Notes under the pieces: model-generated
Seen by the model: the letters and a program-made list of their open reading frames with translations, nothing else
What the model was told of the DNA's origin: nothing
Databases searched by the model: none
Source: UBA1413 sp964567485
GTDB lineage: Bacteria > Bacteroidota > Bacteroidia > Bacteroidales > Prolixibacteraceae
DNA length: 64,000 nucleotides
Assembly (NCBI GenBank): GCA_964567485.1
Contig: CAZMMX010000013.1
Location: 1 to 64,000, forward strand
Reading direction: 5' to 3'
Made by a program: the position numbers and the translations under genes
Shown here: piece after piece, positions 32,616-39,999 of the stretch
Layout: each line of letters begins with the position of its first letter
Numbering within the stretch: position 1 is the first letter of the stretch

Positions 32616-33932
32616 ATGAACATATTACAGATCATCCCCGGCTCAGGAGGTTCCTTTTATTGCGGTAACTGTTTGCGCGACAGTAAATATGTGGATGCTC
32701 TCCGTAAAGAAGGTCATCAGGTGGTGAAAATCCCCATGTACCTTCCTCTTTTCTCCGACGAACGCGACATCACCGATGTCCCTGTATTTTACGGGGCCGT
32801 GAGCATCTATCTGAAGCAGATGTTCCCATTTTTGCGGAAAGCCCCGGCGTGGGTCGACAAACTCCTCAATAAGGGACCGGTGCTGAAACTGGCTGCCTCC
32901 ATGGCCGGGTCTACCAATGCTGCAGGTCTCGAAGAGATGACCGTGTCGATGCTGATGGGCGAAGAGGGCGAGCAGAAGGAAGAACTCGAAAAACTGGCCG
33001 ACTGGATTGCCGGGCACTGTAAACCCGATGTCATCCACCTGTCGAACGCCCTGTTGCTCGGACTGGCACACAGGATCCGCGAAAAGACCGATGTCCCCAT
33101 CGTGTGTTCCTTGCAGGATGAAGACGTGTGGGTCGATGTGATGAAACCCGAGTTCCGTGAGCGCATCTGGAAACTCATGGCCGAGAAAGCCGCCGACGTC
33201 GATGCTTTCATTGCCGTGAGCCATTGGTTTGCCGGCGTCATGAAGGAACGTATGGCCCTGCCTGCCGACAAGGTATTTCCCATTTACCTGGGAGTAGACC
33301 CCGGCGAATATGAATTCATCCCCACTTCGGGCAAGAACAGGACCCTGGGGTATATCTCGCGGTTGTGCCCTGAAAACGGCTTTGACATTGTGGTTGACGC
33401 CTTTATACTCCTCAGGAGGCAGGCGGCACTCAGCGATGTCAGGCTCATCGTCACCGGGGGATCCACCGCTGCCGATCACCGCTTTATCGCCACCCAGAAG
33501 AGAAAAATCGCCCGCGCCGGCCTTATCGGTGACGTCATTTTCCACGAGGAATTTGAAGGGGAGGGGAGAAGGGAGTTCTTCCGCAGGACGGCACTGGCCA
33601 CGGTGCCCGTGCGCAATGGCGAGGCTTTCGGCATGTACCTGACCGAATTGATGGCCAGCGGAATTCCCATCGTACAGCCTGCCCTGGGAGCCTTCCCCGA
33701 AATCATCACCCTCTCGGGAGGCGGAAGGACCTATTCCCCCAACACCCCGGAAAAACTGGCCGATGCCTGGGCCGCCCTTCTCCATGAACCGGCCACCCTC
33801 AACACCCTCAGCCATAAAGCCCGCGAAGGCGTCATGAAGCTCTTTAACATCCACGACCATGCCAACGAAATGATCGCCCTCTACAAAAAAGTAAAGGATA
33901 ACAAAACCACCAAATCAGCACCTTCCGCCTGA
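32616..33932 (+). CDS. GT4-family glycosyltransferase
   Basis: A 438-residue retaining GT-B glycosyltransferase without signal peptide. The N-terminal acceptor domain starts MNILQIIPGSGGSFYCGNC; the GSFYCGNCLRD stretch with two Cys is distinctive. The C-terminal nucleotide-sugar domain carries the EX7E motif (EAFGMYLTE) and GIPIVQPALGAFPEI. It would add sugar to a lipid or protein acceptor at the cytoplasmic face. Its place between propellers and an ABC exporter suggests that it builds or modifies something the exporter moves, but sugar and acceptor cannot be read. Confidence 0.88.
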   Translation: MNILQIIPGSGGSFYCGNCLRDSKYVDALRKEGHQVVKIPMYLPLFSDERDITDVPVFYGAVSIYLKQMFPFLRKAPAWVDKLLNKGPVLKLAASMAGSTNAAGLEEMTVSMLMGEEGEQKEELEKLADWIAGHCKPDVIHLSNALLLGLAHRIREKTDVPIVCSLQDEDVWVDVMKPEFRERIWKLMAEKAADVDAFIAVSHWFAGVMKERMALPADKVFPIYLGVDPGEYEFIPTSGKNRTLGYISRLCPENGFDIVVDAFILLRRQAALSDVRLIVTGGSTAADHRFIATQKRKIARAGLIGDVIFHEEFEGEGRREFFRRTALATVPVRNGEAFGMYLTELMASGIPIVQPALGAFPEIITLSGGGRTYSPNTPEKLADAWAALLHEPATLNTLSHKAREGVMKLFNIHDHANEMIALYKKVKDNKTTKSAPSA

Positions 33933-33977
33933 CCTTTCACGGGGAGGTTACGGAAGTGCCCTAATAACTGGGATAAC

Positions 33978-34661
33978 ATGGAGATGCTTCTTCAATTGAA
34001 CGATATTCACAAGGGATACGGAACACCGGGAAGCCATGCCTTCAGACCGGTGCTTTCAGGGCTCTCATGGAAACTGGCATCTGGTACCCGTACCGGAATC
34101 GTGGGCCCCAGTGGCAGCGGGAAAACCACCCTTCTCAACCTTATCGGGGCCCTCGATCGTCCCGACCACGGGGAGATTATCTTCCGCGAGCGCAACATCA
34201 GTGGTTACAGCGACAGAGAACTCGCCCTTTTCCGCAACAGGGAACTGGGATTTGTCTTTCAGCAGCATCACCTCATGCCCCAGCTGTCGATGATGGAGAA
34301 TGTGCTTCTGCCTCTGCTGGCCTTTAAAAGGGAGGTAACCCCCGAAGAACAGCAATGGGCTGAATACCTGCTCCGGAAAACCGGAATCTGGGAGCAGCGG
34401 CACCAGAAACCCGGGGAACTCTCGGGCGGCGAATGCCAGCGCACCGCGGTAGTGCGTGCCCTGGTCAACAAACCCCATCTCCTGCTCGCCGACGAACCCA
34501 CGGGTGCCCTCGACGAAGAGAACGCCTCCATTCTGGCCGACCTGCTCACGGGACTGAGCCGCGAAGAGGGGGTCACCCTGGTCACCGTGACCCATTCCGC
34601 GGAACTGGCAGCCCGCATGGACTGCCTTTATCATCTCCGTAACGGACAATTAACCCTCTGA
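33978..34661 (+). CDS. ABC transporter ATP-binding protein, LolD/MacB type
   Basis: A 227-residue ATPase with Walker A GPSGSGKT (43-50), Q-loop FVFQQ (92-96), signature LSGGE (148-152) and Walker B LLLADEPTGALD. The ADEPTGALD variant is typical of the LolD/FtsE/MacB (type VII, mechanotransmission) subfamily. It stops 2 bp before the permease start, so the two form one transporter. These systems act on lipoproteins or envelope substrates rather than importing nutrients. Confidence 0.95.
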   Translation: MEMLLQLNDIHKGYGTPGSHAFRPVLSGLSWKLASGTRTGIVGPSGSGKTTLLNLIGALDRPDHGEIIFRERNISGYSDRELALFRNRELGFVFQQHHLMPQLSMMENVLLPLLAFKREVTPEEQQWAEYLLRKTGIWEQRHQKPGELSGGECQRTAVVRALVNKPHLLLADEPTGALDEENASILADLLTGLSREEGVTLVTVTHSAELAARMDCLYHLRNGQLTL

Positions 34662-34663
34662 CC

Positions 34664-37600
34664 ATGTCGCGAACCCGGTTGATCTTCCGCAGCCTTATCC
34701 ACTATTTCCGGCGTCATCTCATGGTGGCCCTCGGAGTAGCCCTAAGCACCGCCATCCTCACCGGCGCCCTGTTCATCGGCGACTCCATGCGTTTCAGCCT
34801 CGAAAAAATCACCCTCTCCCGCCTCGGAAATACCACTCACCTTATTTCGGTCACCGACCGCTATTTCCGTGCCGCCCTGGCCCGGGAACTCTCACAGGCG
34901 GCAGGAGTCCCCGCGGCACCTGTGCTGATGCTCGAAGGAATGGCCGTGGCTGAAGGAGGAGCCTATCGCGTTAACCACCTTACCATCAACGGTATAGATG
35001 CACAATTCGGCGCTATTTTCCCCGGTTTTCCCACTATTCAGGGAGACCAGGTTCTCATCAGCGAAAATGTGGCCCTCCAACTGAACGTGAAAACCGGTGA
35101 CCCCATTATGGTCAGGATTGCCAAGGCTTCCCCGGTGCCCCGCAACACCCCCTTTGTGTCGGAAAAGGAGGCCACCGTGACCCTCAGGGCTACCGTGGCG
35201 GCCATTCTGCCATCGGCAGGGGCCGGACTTTTCAACCTTCGGAATTCCCAGAGCGCCCCCCATAACCTCTTCGTCTCCCTCGAAAGACTCAACAGCCTCA
35301 TGGCGCTGGATGGTAAAGCCAACAGGGTGGTGGTTACCCAGAATCCCCCAACCCGGCAAATTGACTCCCTCCTCAGGGAGATCATCACTCCCGCCGATGC
35401 CTCTCTTTTCTTGCGGGAGCTCCCCACCACCGGAGAATGGGAAATCTCCACGGAACGCATTTTTCTGGACCGGGAGACGGCACAGGCTTTTACCGCCCAT
35501 GCGGGAGCCCGGCCCCTGATGACCTATTTCGTAAATTCCATCGCCACAGGGAAGAGGGAAGTACCCTATTCCTTTGCCTCTTCGCTGCCTGGGGCTTCTC
35601 TGGCCGTGGGCGATATCGTGGTCAATGACTGGGTCGCCGGCGACCTGGGCGTTGCTGCCGGGGACTCGGTGACCATGACATGGTATGAAATAGGCCCTTT
35701 ACGCCAGCTGGTAGAAAAAAACCGCCGTTTCAGGATATGCCGGGTGGTTCCCCTCGCGGGCGTATGGGCCGACAGTACCCTGATGCCGCCCCTCCCCGGA
35801 ATGGCCGATGCCGGCCACTGCAGGGAATGGGAAGCCGGCGTTCCCATAGATCTCGGAAAAATAAGAGACCGCGACGAAGATTACTGGAACCGCTACCGGG
35901 GAACCCCCAAGATCTTCGTCTCCCCGGAACTGGCAGGTGAAATATGGGCCAACCGATTCGGGGAGTTCACCGCCATCCGCTTTCCCACAGAGCACTTTTC
36001 GGAACAGCAATTCCTCCGTCTCTTCCGGGAAAAGCTGACCCCGGCAGCCTTGGGCTTCTCCATCGCCGCGGTGCAGGAGTCGGGGATGGCTGCCGCCCGC
36101 GGCGGGGTTGACTTCGGCCAGCTCTTCCTGGGACTGAGCTTCTTCCTCCTCCTGGCCGCCATTATCCTTACCGTTCTTCTGTTCCGGCTGAACCTCGAAA
36201 CCAGAGAATCACAACTGGGAACCCTTCTTCATCTGGGCTTTACACCCCGGAAAGCCGCCGGCCTGCTGATGGCTGAAACTTCCGTGGTCGCCATCGCCGG
36301 AGGTGCCGCGGGGATCCCCCTGGCCGTGGCTTATGTCAGGGTCATCTTTGCCTTCCTGAATACCCTATGGTGGGATATTGTCAGGACGCCCGTGATCTTC
36401 CTGAAAATAAACCCTTCTACCCTGGCCCTGGGCGCTTTCATCAGCCTGTTGGTGGCCCTGGGGGCCGTTGCTTTTCCCCTGAGAGGCGTCATGAAACGGC
36501 AAATCGCCGACCTCCACCGCCGTAGCGTTTCCCCTCCGTCACCCCAGGGAACTATCCGCAGAAGAGTGGCCGCCCTGCTCCTCACCACGGCGGCACTGCT
36601 GCTGCTGCTGCTACAACTGACCGGCATCCTCACCGCCCATCCGGTTCTCTTTTTCCTTTCCGGAGCACTGCTGCTGGCAGGTATGGTGGCGGCGTTCTCC
36701 CTGCTTCTTGCCTCCCTGGAAGGAAACAGAGGGGATGCCATGACTCCCGGCCGTATGGCCCTGCGCATGGCCGCCCGCCATAGGAAAAGGTCAACAGCCA
36801 TCTTTCTTCTTTTCGCTTTGGGAACTTTCATCGTCGTGGCTACCGGCGCCAACCGCCAGAACCTCTACGCCAGGGCTGCTGATCCTACCTCGGGAACCGG
36901 AGGTTTTTCGGCATGGGCAGAACTCTCCGTTCCCCTGCTCTATGACCTCAACGACCCCGCCAGAAGAACCGCCGAAGGAATCGACACCTCCTTTAGCGTG
37001 GTGCAGTTCAGCAGGGTCGCCGGCGACGATGCCAGCTGCCTGAACCTCAACAAAATTGACAATCCCCCGATCCTCGGCGTTAACCCCGCACTCCTGAAAG
37101 GCCGCTTTTCCTTTGCCACCGCCACCCCGGAACTGAACCCCGAAGATCCCTGGGCTTCCCTGACCAAGAGCCTTCCCGGAGGCGTCATTCCCGGCATTGC
37201 CGACCAGACGGTCATCCAGTGGGGACTGATGATGAAAATCGGAGATACCCTCCTTTACCAGGCAGAGAGCGGCGATACCCTGCGCATCAGGCTGATCGGG
37301 GGATTGGCACCCTCCATCTTCCAGGGGTCGGTGATCATCGCAGAATCCCATTTCTACCGCTATTTCCCGACACACAGCGGTTCCACAGCCTTCTTAACCC
37401 GGTGGGCCCCCGAAAATGAAGAGACCCTGTCGGGAGAGATCAGGGATCTTCTGCGTGATTCCGGCATTGAGATGACTCCCGCTTCCCGCAGGCTCGCCGA
37501 GTTCTCATCGGTGACCAACACCTATCTCTCCATTTTCCTGGCCCTGGGGGTCCTCGCCCTGGCCCTGGGCACGGTCGGACTGGCCCTGGTGGTGGCCCGA

Positions 37601-37903
37601 GCGATCCTCGAACGCCGTCACGAACTGGCCACTTTCCTGGCCCTGGGATTCCCCCGCAAAAAAGTGGTCCTCCACCTCTTTACAGAATACCTCTTCCTCC
37701 TCGCCGCCGGCACTGTGACAGGATTCGTGGCGGGCCTCACCGCAGTCATCCCCTCCCTGACGGGAAGCCATAACCCCATATCGGCCAGCACTATCACCCT
37801 GCTCATCCTGCTCATCCTGCTCAACGGCAGCCTCTGGATCTACCTCCTTGCCCGCTCTCTGGTCACCCCCTCAAGGCTCCTTCCCGCCCTGCGCGACCAG
37901 TAA
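34664..37903 (+). CDS. FtsX-type ABC transporter permease (large, two FtsX units)
   Basis: A 1079-residue inner-membrane permease. An N-terminal helix (about 18-40) is followed by a long periplasmic MacB-like domain (about 45-480), then clustered helices (about 485-510, 530-560, 585-610, 635-690), a second periplasmic domain (about 740-950) and three C-terminal helices (about 955-985, 1005-1040, 1050-1070). This is the duplicated FtsX layout, so one polypeptide may serve as a full permease with an ATPase dimer. It closes the locus; 97 bp separate it from the dodecin gene. Confidence 0.92.
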   Translation: MSRTRLIFRSLIHYFRRHLMVALGVALSTAILTGALFIGDSMRFSLEKITLSRLGNTTHLISVTDRYFRAALARELSQAAGVPAAPVLMLEGMAVAEGGAYRVNHLTINGIDAQFGAIFPGFPTIQGDQVLISENVALQLNVKTGDPIMVRIAKASPVPRNTPFVSEKEATVTLRATVAAILPSAGAGLFNLRNSQSAPHNLFVSLERLNSLMALDGKANRVVVTQNPPTRQIDSLLREIITPADASLFLRELPTTGEWEISTERIFLDRETAQAFTAHAGARPLMTYFVNSIATGKREVPYSFASSLPGASLAVGDIVVNDWVAGDLGVAAGDSVTMTWYEIGPLRQLVEKNRRFRICRVVPLAGVWADSTLMPPLPGMADAGHCREWEAGVPIDLGKIRDRDEDYWNRYRGTPKIFVSPELAGEIWANRFGEFTAIRFPTEHFSEQQFLRLFREKLTPAALGFSIAAVQESGMAAARGGVDFGQLFLGLSFFLLLAAIILTVLLFRLNLETRESQLGTLLHLGFTPRKAAGLLMAETSVVAIAGGAAGIPLAVAYVRVIFAFLNTLWWDIVRTPVIFLKINPSTLALGAFISLLVALGAVAFPLRGVMKRQIADLHRRSVSPPSPQGTIRRRVAALLLTTAALLLLLLQLTGILTAHPVLFFLSGALLLAGMVAAFSLLLASLEGNRGDAMTPGRMALRMAARHRKRSTAIFLLFALGTFIVVATGANRQNLYARAADPTSGTGGFSAWAELSVPLLYDLNDPARRTAEGIDTSFSVVQFSRVAGDDASCLNLNKIDNPPILGVNPALLKGRFSFATATPELNPEDPWASLTKSLPGGVIPGIADQTVIQWGLMMKIGDTLLYQAESGDTLRIRLIGGLAPSIFQGSVIIAESHFYRYFPTHSGSTAFLTRWAPENEETLSGEIRDLLRDSGIEMTPASRRLAEFSSVTNTYLSIFLALGVLALALGTVGLALVVARAILERRHELATFLALGFPRKKVVLHLFTEYLFLLAAGTVTGFVAGLTAVIPSLTGSHNPISASTITLLILLILLNGSLWIYLLARSLVTPSRLLPALRDQ

Positions 37904-37999
37904 CCTCTGGGATTTTAATGAATAAATGCTTGAAATATTCTGAAACTTCTGAAAATTTTAGTAATTTTATAATTGTTAAACTTTAAAAAAGATACCACT

Positions 38000-38203
38000 A
38001 TGTCAGTATTGAAAGTTATTGAAATTATGGCATCTTCTGAAAAAAGCTGGGAAGATGCCGTGCAGAACGCGGTAAGTACTGCCTCCAAATCTCTCAAGGG
38101 CATTCGCTCTGTTTATTTGCAGGACCAGAGCGCTGTTGTTAAGGACAACAAAGTCGCGGAATTCCGCGTCACATGCAAAATAACCTTCGAAGTTTTCGAT
38201 TAA
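38000..38203 (+). CDS. dodecin, flavin-storage protein
   Basis: A 67-residue protein of the dodecin family, which forms hollow dodecamers that bind riboflavin, FMN or other flavins. The conserved Trp17 in KSWEDAVQNAV and the RVTCKITFEV strand near the end identify it. I start at ATG 38000; the longer frame adds a nine-residue N-terminus not seen in the family. It is next to a Kbp-like gene on the same strand. Confidence 0.94.
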   Translation: MSVLKVIEIMASSEKSWEDAVQNAVSTASKSLKGIRSVYLQDQSAVVKDNKVAEFRVTCKITFEVFD

Positions 38204-38232
38204 CTCATTTCATCATTTATTAATTATTTTCT

Positions 38233-38709
38233 ATGGGATTAGTATCATTCTTAAAAGGTGCCGGGACCAAGTTGTTCGGCAAATCAGAAGAAGTAAAGGA
38301 ACAGGAAAAGGCTGACCTTATCATGAAACACATCTCCAGTTTCGGTTTTAAAACCGAAAATCTGAAGGCGGTGGTGGATGATGAGACCGTGATCTTGACC
38401 GGAAAGGTAGACACCATTCCCAATAAGAACAGGATTGTGGTGACCGCCGGCAACGTGGAAGGCATTTCCAAGGTCGAAGACAGGCTGGCCGTTCTGCCGC
38501 TGGGGTCCGAGATTCCGGTGATTCCTCCTACGGAACCTGAAAAAGAGTTCTATACCGTGGTGTCGGGAGATACCCTCTCCAAGATTGCCAAACAGTTTTA
38601 TGGCAATGCCAATAAATATCCGGTGATCTTCGAAGCCAATACGCCAATGCTGACCCATCCCGACAAGATTTATCCGGGACAGGTGCTGGTGATTCCTCCG
38701 GTGGAATAA
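38233..38709 (+). CDS. kbp: BON-LysM protein, Kbp (YgaU)-like
   Basis: A 158-residue cytoplasmic protein colinear with E. coli Kbp, the potassium-binding protein: N-terminal MGLVSFLKGAGTKLFG, a BON domain (about 25-90) and a C-terminal LysM domain (FYTVVSGDTLSKIAKQFYG ... KIYPGQVLVIP). No signal peptide is present, as in Kbp, so peptidoglycan binding is unlikely. It follows dodecin by 29 bp and is closed by a strong terminator. Confidence 0.92.
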   Translation: MGLVSFLKGAGTKLFGKSEEVKEQEKADLIMKHISSFGFKTENLKAVVDDETVILTGKVDTIPNKNRIVVTAGNVEGISKVEDRLAVLPLGSEIPVIPPTEPEKEFYTVVSGDTLSKIAKQFYGNANKYPVIFEANTPMLTHPDKIYPGQVLVIPPVE

Positions 38710-38744
38710 CCTCCTGCGGCGGGAATGACCTGCCGGAGCATAAG

Positions 38745-38782
38745 AAAATGCCGGTTCTCCGTAAGGAAAACCGGCATTTTTT
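38745..38782 (+). terminator. rho-independent terminator after kbp
   Basis: A 12-bp stem AAAATGCCGGTT / AACCGGCATTTT with a 12-base loop, followed by more T. The A-rich left arm also lets it work on the minus strand for the convergent DUF937 gene. Confidence 0.88.
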
Positions 38783-38851
38783 ATGACCGGGAGAACCCGG
38801 CGGGGAAAAGGGCCCTCCTGAATAAACGGAGTGTCATTTCCCGGGTGATGG

Positions 38852-39451
38852 CTATCGTTTTTTCATCATCCTGCCGAGGAACGACATGCCCAGTTCGGCG
38901 ATGTCGTCCATGACGTTGCCGTCGTTGTCACGGTCCAGAATCTGATTGATGACGCCCTGCGATTGGGGCGACTGTTTTTTCTCCACGTTAAGGTAGGAGT
39001 TCAGCAAGTCTCCGATAACGCTGGTGTTGGCGCCGCCTGCGCTTTTCTTGCCCAGGAAACCCATGACAATGGGAGCTGCCATTTCCAGAATCCTGCCCAC
39101 CGCGGCACTGTTCATCCCGGCATCCTTACTGATGTACTGTTCCACATTCTGCCTCCTGTCACCCAGGATATGCTTCAGAATGCCGGCACCGTCTTCAACG
39201 ACTTCCTGCTTTCCGAGCAGAGCCCCCAGATTGTCGAGAAGGCTTCCGTTATGGTCACGGGCTACCGCATTCTGTAAGGCCGATGCCCCGTCAGGGGTGC
39301 TGCTGTTCCGGGCCAAGGCATTCATGAGAATGGGAATGGCACTGGCCAGGGCATTCTTCGCCTTATCAGGGGGTACGTTGGCCTGACTGCTGATGACCTC
39401 TAGCGACCGGTCATCGATCTGAGACAGGATGGCTCCTAAGATATTTTCCAT
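38852..39451 (-). CDS. DUF937 domain protein
   Basis: A 199-residue helical protein of the DUF937 family, of unknown biochemical role. It starts MENILGAILSQIDDRS, contains the duplicated DUF937 helical units, an IVMGFLGKKS segment, and an EF-hand-like stretch DRDNDGNVMDDIAELG near the C-terminus. No signal peptide. It lies 22 bp downstream of the LEA-like gene on the same strand and is probably cotranscribed with it. Confidence 0.87.
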   Translation of the reverse strand: MENILGAILSQIDDRSLEVISSQANVPPDKAKNALASAIPILMNALARNSSTPDGASALQNAVARDHNGSLLDNLGALLGKQEVVEDGAGILKHILGDRRQNVEQYISKDAGMNSAAVGRILEMAAPIVMGFLGKKSAGGANTSVIGDLLNSYLNVEKKQSPQSQGVINQILDRDNDGNVMDDIAELGMSFLGRMMKKR

Positions 39452-39473
39452 AGTTCAATTTATAAAGTTAATA

Positions 39474-39881
39474 CTAGGCCTGGGGGGCTTCGGGAGGCGT
39501 TGCCGTATCTTCTTTGGCATCTTCCTTGGCTTTTCCCTTGAATTTCCCGGCAACATCATCGGCCAGGTCGTCGGCCTTGTCGGCAAGGTTCTTGCCGGTG
39601 ACCTTTGCCTTCTCCAATAGATCTTCCGCCTTGTCCTCCATCTTGTCGGCGAAGTTCTTCAACTTCTCCTTGATCCCGCTTTTTTCCAGGTCGTCGACTT
39701 TCTCTTCCACGTAATCCTCGGCCTTATCCCACAATTCTCCGGCTTTTTTGAAGGTCTCACTCGCTTTTACCTTCTCGGCCGTGTCCTCAAAGAAATCTTC
39801 CGCCTTATCAGCCAGTTCTTTGGCTTTGTCGAGAAGGCTCTCCTTTTTTGGTTGAGATTCCTGGTTAACATCTTCTGTCAT
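39474..39881 (-). CDS. LEA-like amphipathic helical protein
   Basis: A 135-residue, highly charged Lys/Asp/Glu/Ala protein predicted to be one long amphipathic helix with no signal peptide. A DKAED motif recurs at residues 25, 52 and 83, with variants DKAKE at 18 and DKADD at 101. This is typical of late-embryogenesis-abundant-like and apolipoprotein-like stress proteins that protect membranes or proteins during drying or osmotic shock. Alternatively it is a YtxH/CsbD-like protein. A Pro/Ala-rich tail ends it. Family placement rests on composition only. Confidence 0.72.
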   Translation of the reverse strand: MTEDVNQESQPKKESLLDKAKELADKAEDFFEDTAEKVKASETFKKAGELWDKAEDYVEEKVDDLEKSGIKEKLKNFADKMEDKAEDLLEKAKVTGKNLADKADDLADDVAGKFKGKAKEDAKEDTATPPEAPQA

Positions 39882-39999
39882 ACTTCTACGGTTTTAATTG
39901 GTTGGTACTAAAAATGATTTTTAAAGTGTTTTTAAAATTACACATAATTGTGATACCCTATCGTCCTTTCAGGGGATATTTTCTTTCTTATACCGGCGG

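Noticed and set aside
18064..37903. Nitrous oxide reductase (nos) cluster
   Set aside because: There is a NosR-like membrane protein, propellers and an ABC transporter, but no NosZ copper-ligand pattern, no NosD or NosL, and the ABC pair is of the LolD/FtsX type.
38725..38913. 62-residue frame across the kbp terminator
   Set aside because: It runs through a strong hairpin terminator and into the 3' end of a convergent gene.
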